DNA of 64,000 bases from JAGIBJ01 sp032119595 (lineage in GTDB: Bacteria; Actinomycetota; Thermoleophilia; Solirubrobacterales; Solirubrobacteraceae). Shown piece after piece: positions 63,865 to 64,000 of this stretch. How positions within the stretch are numbered: the first letter of the stretch is position 1; every line of letters begins with the position of its first letter. The translations under genes were made by a program, and so were the position numbers. The DNA lies in contig JAUMBQ010000009.1 of assembly GCA_032119595.1 (NCBI GenBank), positions 87,577-151,576 on the forward strand, written 5' to 3'. Below the pieces are notes generated by a model. That model did not search any database. It was not told the origin of the DNA and was given only the letters and a program-made list of their open reading frames with translations.

Positions 63865-64000
63865 CCCGGTGATCAACCGGCCGGCGTAAGCCGGATCTCC
63901 TTCGCGAGATCGTTTTGGGGTTTCCCCTCATTTCGAGTGAGCGCGACGGTCCTTGAAAACTCAGCAATATGCATTCTCGTGTCCTATGGGGACACGGGTC
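63865..64000 (+). ncRNA. 5' leader of an rRNA operon (partial)
   Basis: Dense small hairpins: CCGGC/GCCGG (63881-63894), GATCTC/GAGATC (63894-63911), GGGG/CCCC (63917-63927) and CGTGTCC/GGACACG (63978-63996). The phrase CCTTGAAAACTCAGCAA (from 63952) resembles the TTGAAAACT element common in pre-16S leaders of Gram-positive bacteria. No mature 16S sequence is inside the window. The call is by resemblance. Confidence 0.5.

Overview
The window is a high-G+C bacterial chromosome segment (about two thirds G+C by eye) with closely packed genes and nearly all third codon positions G or C. The gene set fits an actinobacterium: PcrA-type helicase, GatCAB, menaquinone rather than ubiquinone synthesis, long ACT-domain SerA, class A PBP with a disordered tail, tandem P450s and Tat-type ferritin-like proteins. 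Thermoleophilia (Solirubrobacter/Conexibacter/Patulibacter-like) is my best guess; this is inference without any database comparison. The content is mostly core metabolism. I see no phage, insertion sequence, CRISPR array or tRNA.

Layout. 1-9.7 kb: a gene tail, pcrA coupled to a secreted beta-rich protein, an HDAC-fold deacetylase, folD, a membrane protein and gatCAB. 9.7-15.5 kb: two paralogous P450s, a membrane protein with two GGDEF domains, and a small membrane/zinc-ribbon protein. 15.6-18 kb: ilvBN. 18-27.4 kb: a menaquinone cluster scattered over both strands (menF, menD, menH, a small unknown, menC, menA, menB, menE). 27.5-30.5 kb: metF, a UbiE-like methyltransferase, a DUF2238-like membrane protein and a cupin. 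30.7-37.3 kb: narGHJI, a membrane nitrate reductase that would take electrons from the menaquinol made by the neighbouring cluster. 37.4-43.3 kb: nitroreductase, ilvC, then a two-gene amidoligase cassette (GCS2-type carboxylate-amine ligase plus circularly permuted ATP-grasp), a small membrane protein and a C26 gamma-glutamyl hydrolase-like protein. 43.6-59.9 kb: serA, a lipoprotein, leuA with a leader peptide, a ferritin-like protein, an XRE-cupin regulator, leuCD, a methyltransferase, leuB, ilvE, cimA, a DegT aminotransferase, argH and mpg. 59.9-63.5 kb: class A PBP and tyrS. 63.5-64 kb: what looks like an rRNA operon promoter and pre-16S leader, cut by the window edge.

Together the window holds nearly all of branched-chain amino acid synthesis (ilvB, ilvN, ilvC, ilvE, leuA, leuB, leuC, leuD and cimA; ilvD and ilvA are not here) and menaquinone synthesis from chorismate up to the last methylation, for which a nearby methyltransferase is a candidate.

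The strongest signals beyond ordinary annotation are: (1) a TANNNT-like -10 box 5-10 nt before the start codon of about twenty genes, pointing to widespread leaderless transcription and helping to fix several starts; (2) a 15-codon leuA leader peptide with four consecutive leucine codons; (3) the amidoligase cassette beside a gamma-glutamyl hydrolase homologue; (4) a protein built from two membrane-GGDEF units of which only the second keeps the inhibitory site; (5) a 48-nt palindromic repeat present three times at two loci; (6) a triplicated hairpin array after leuA.
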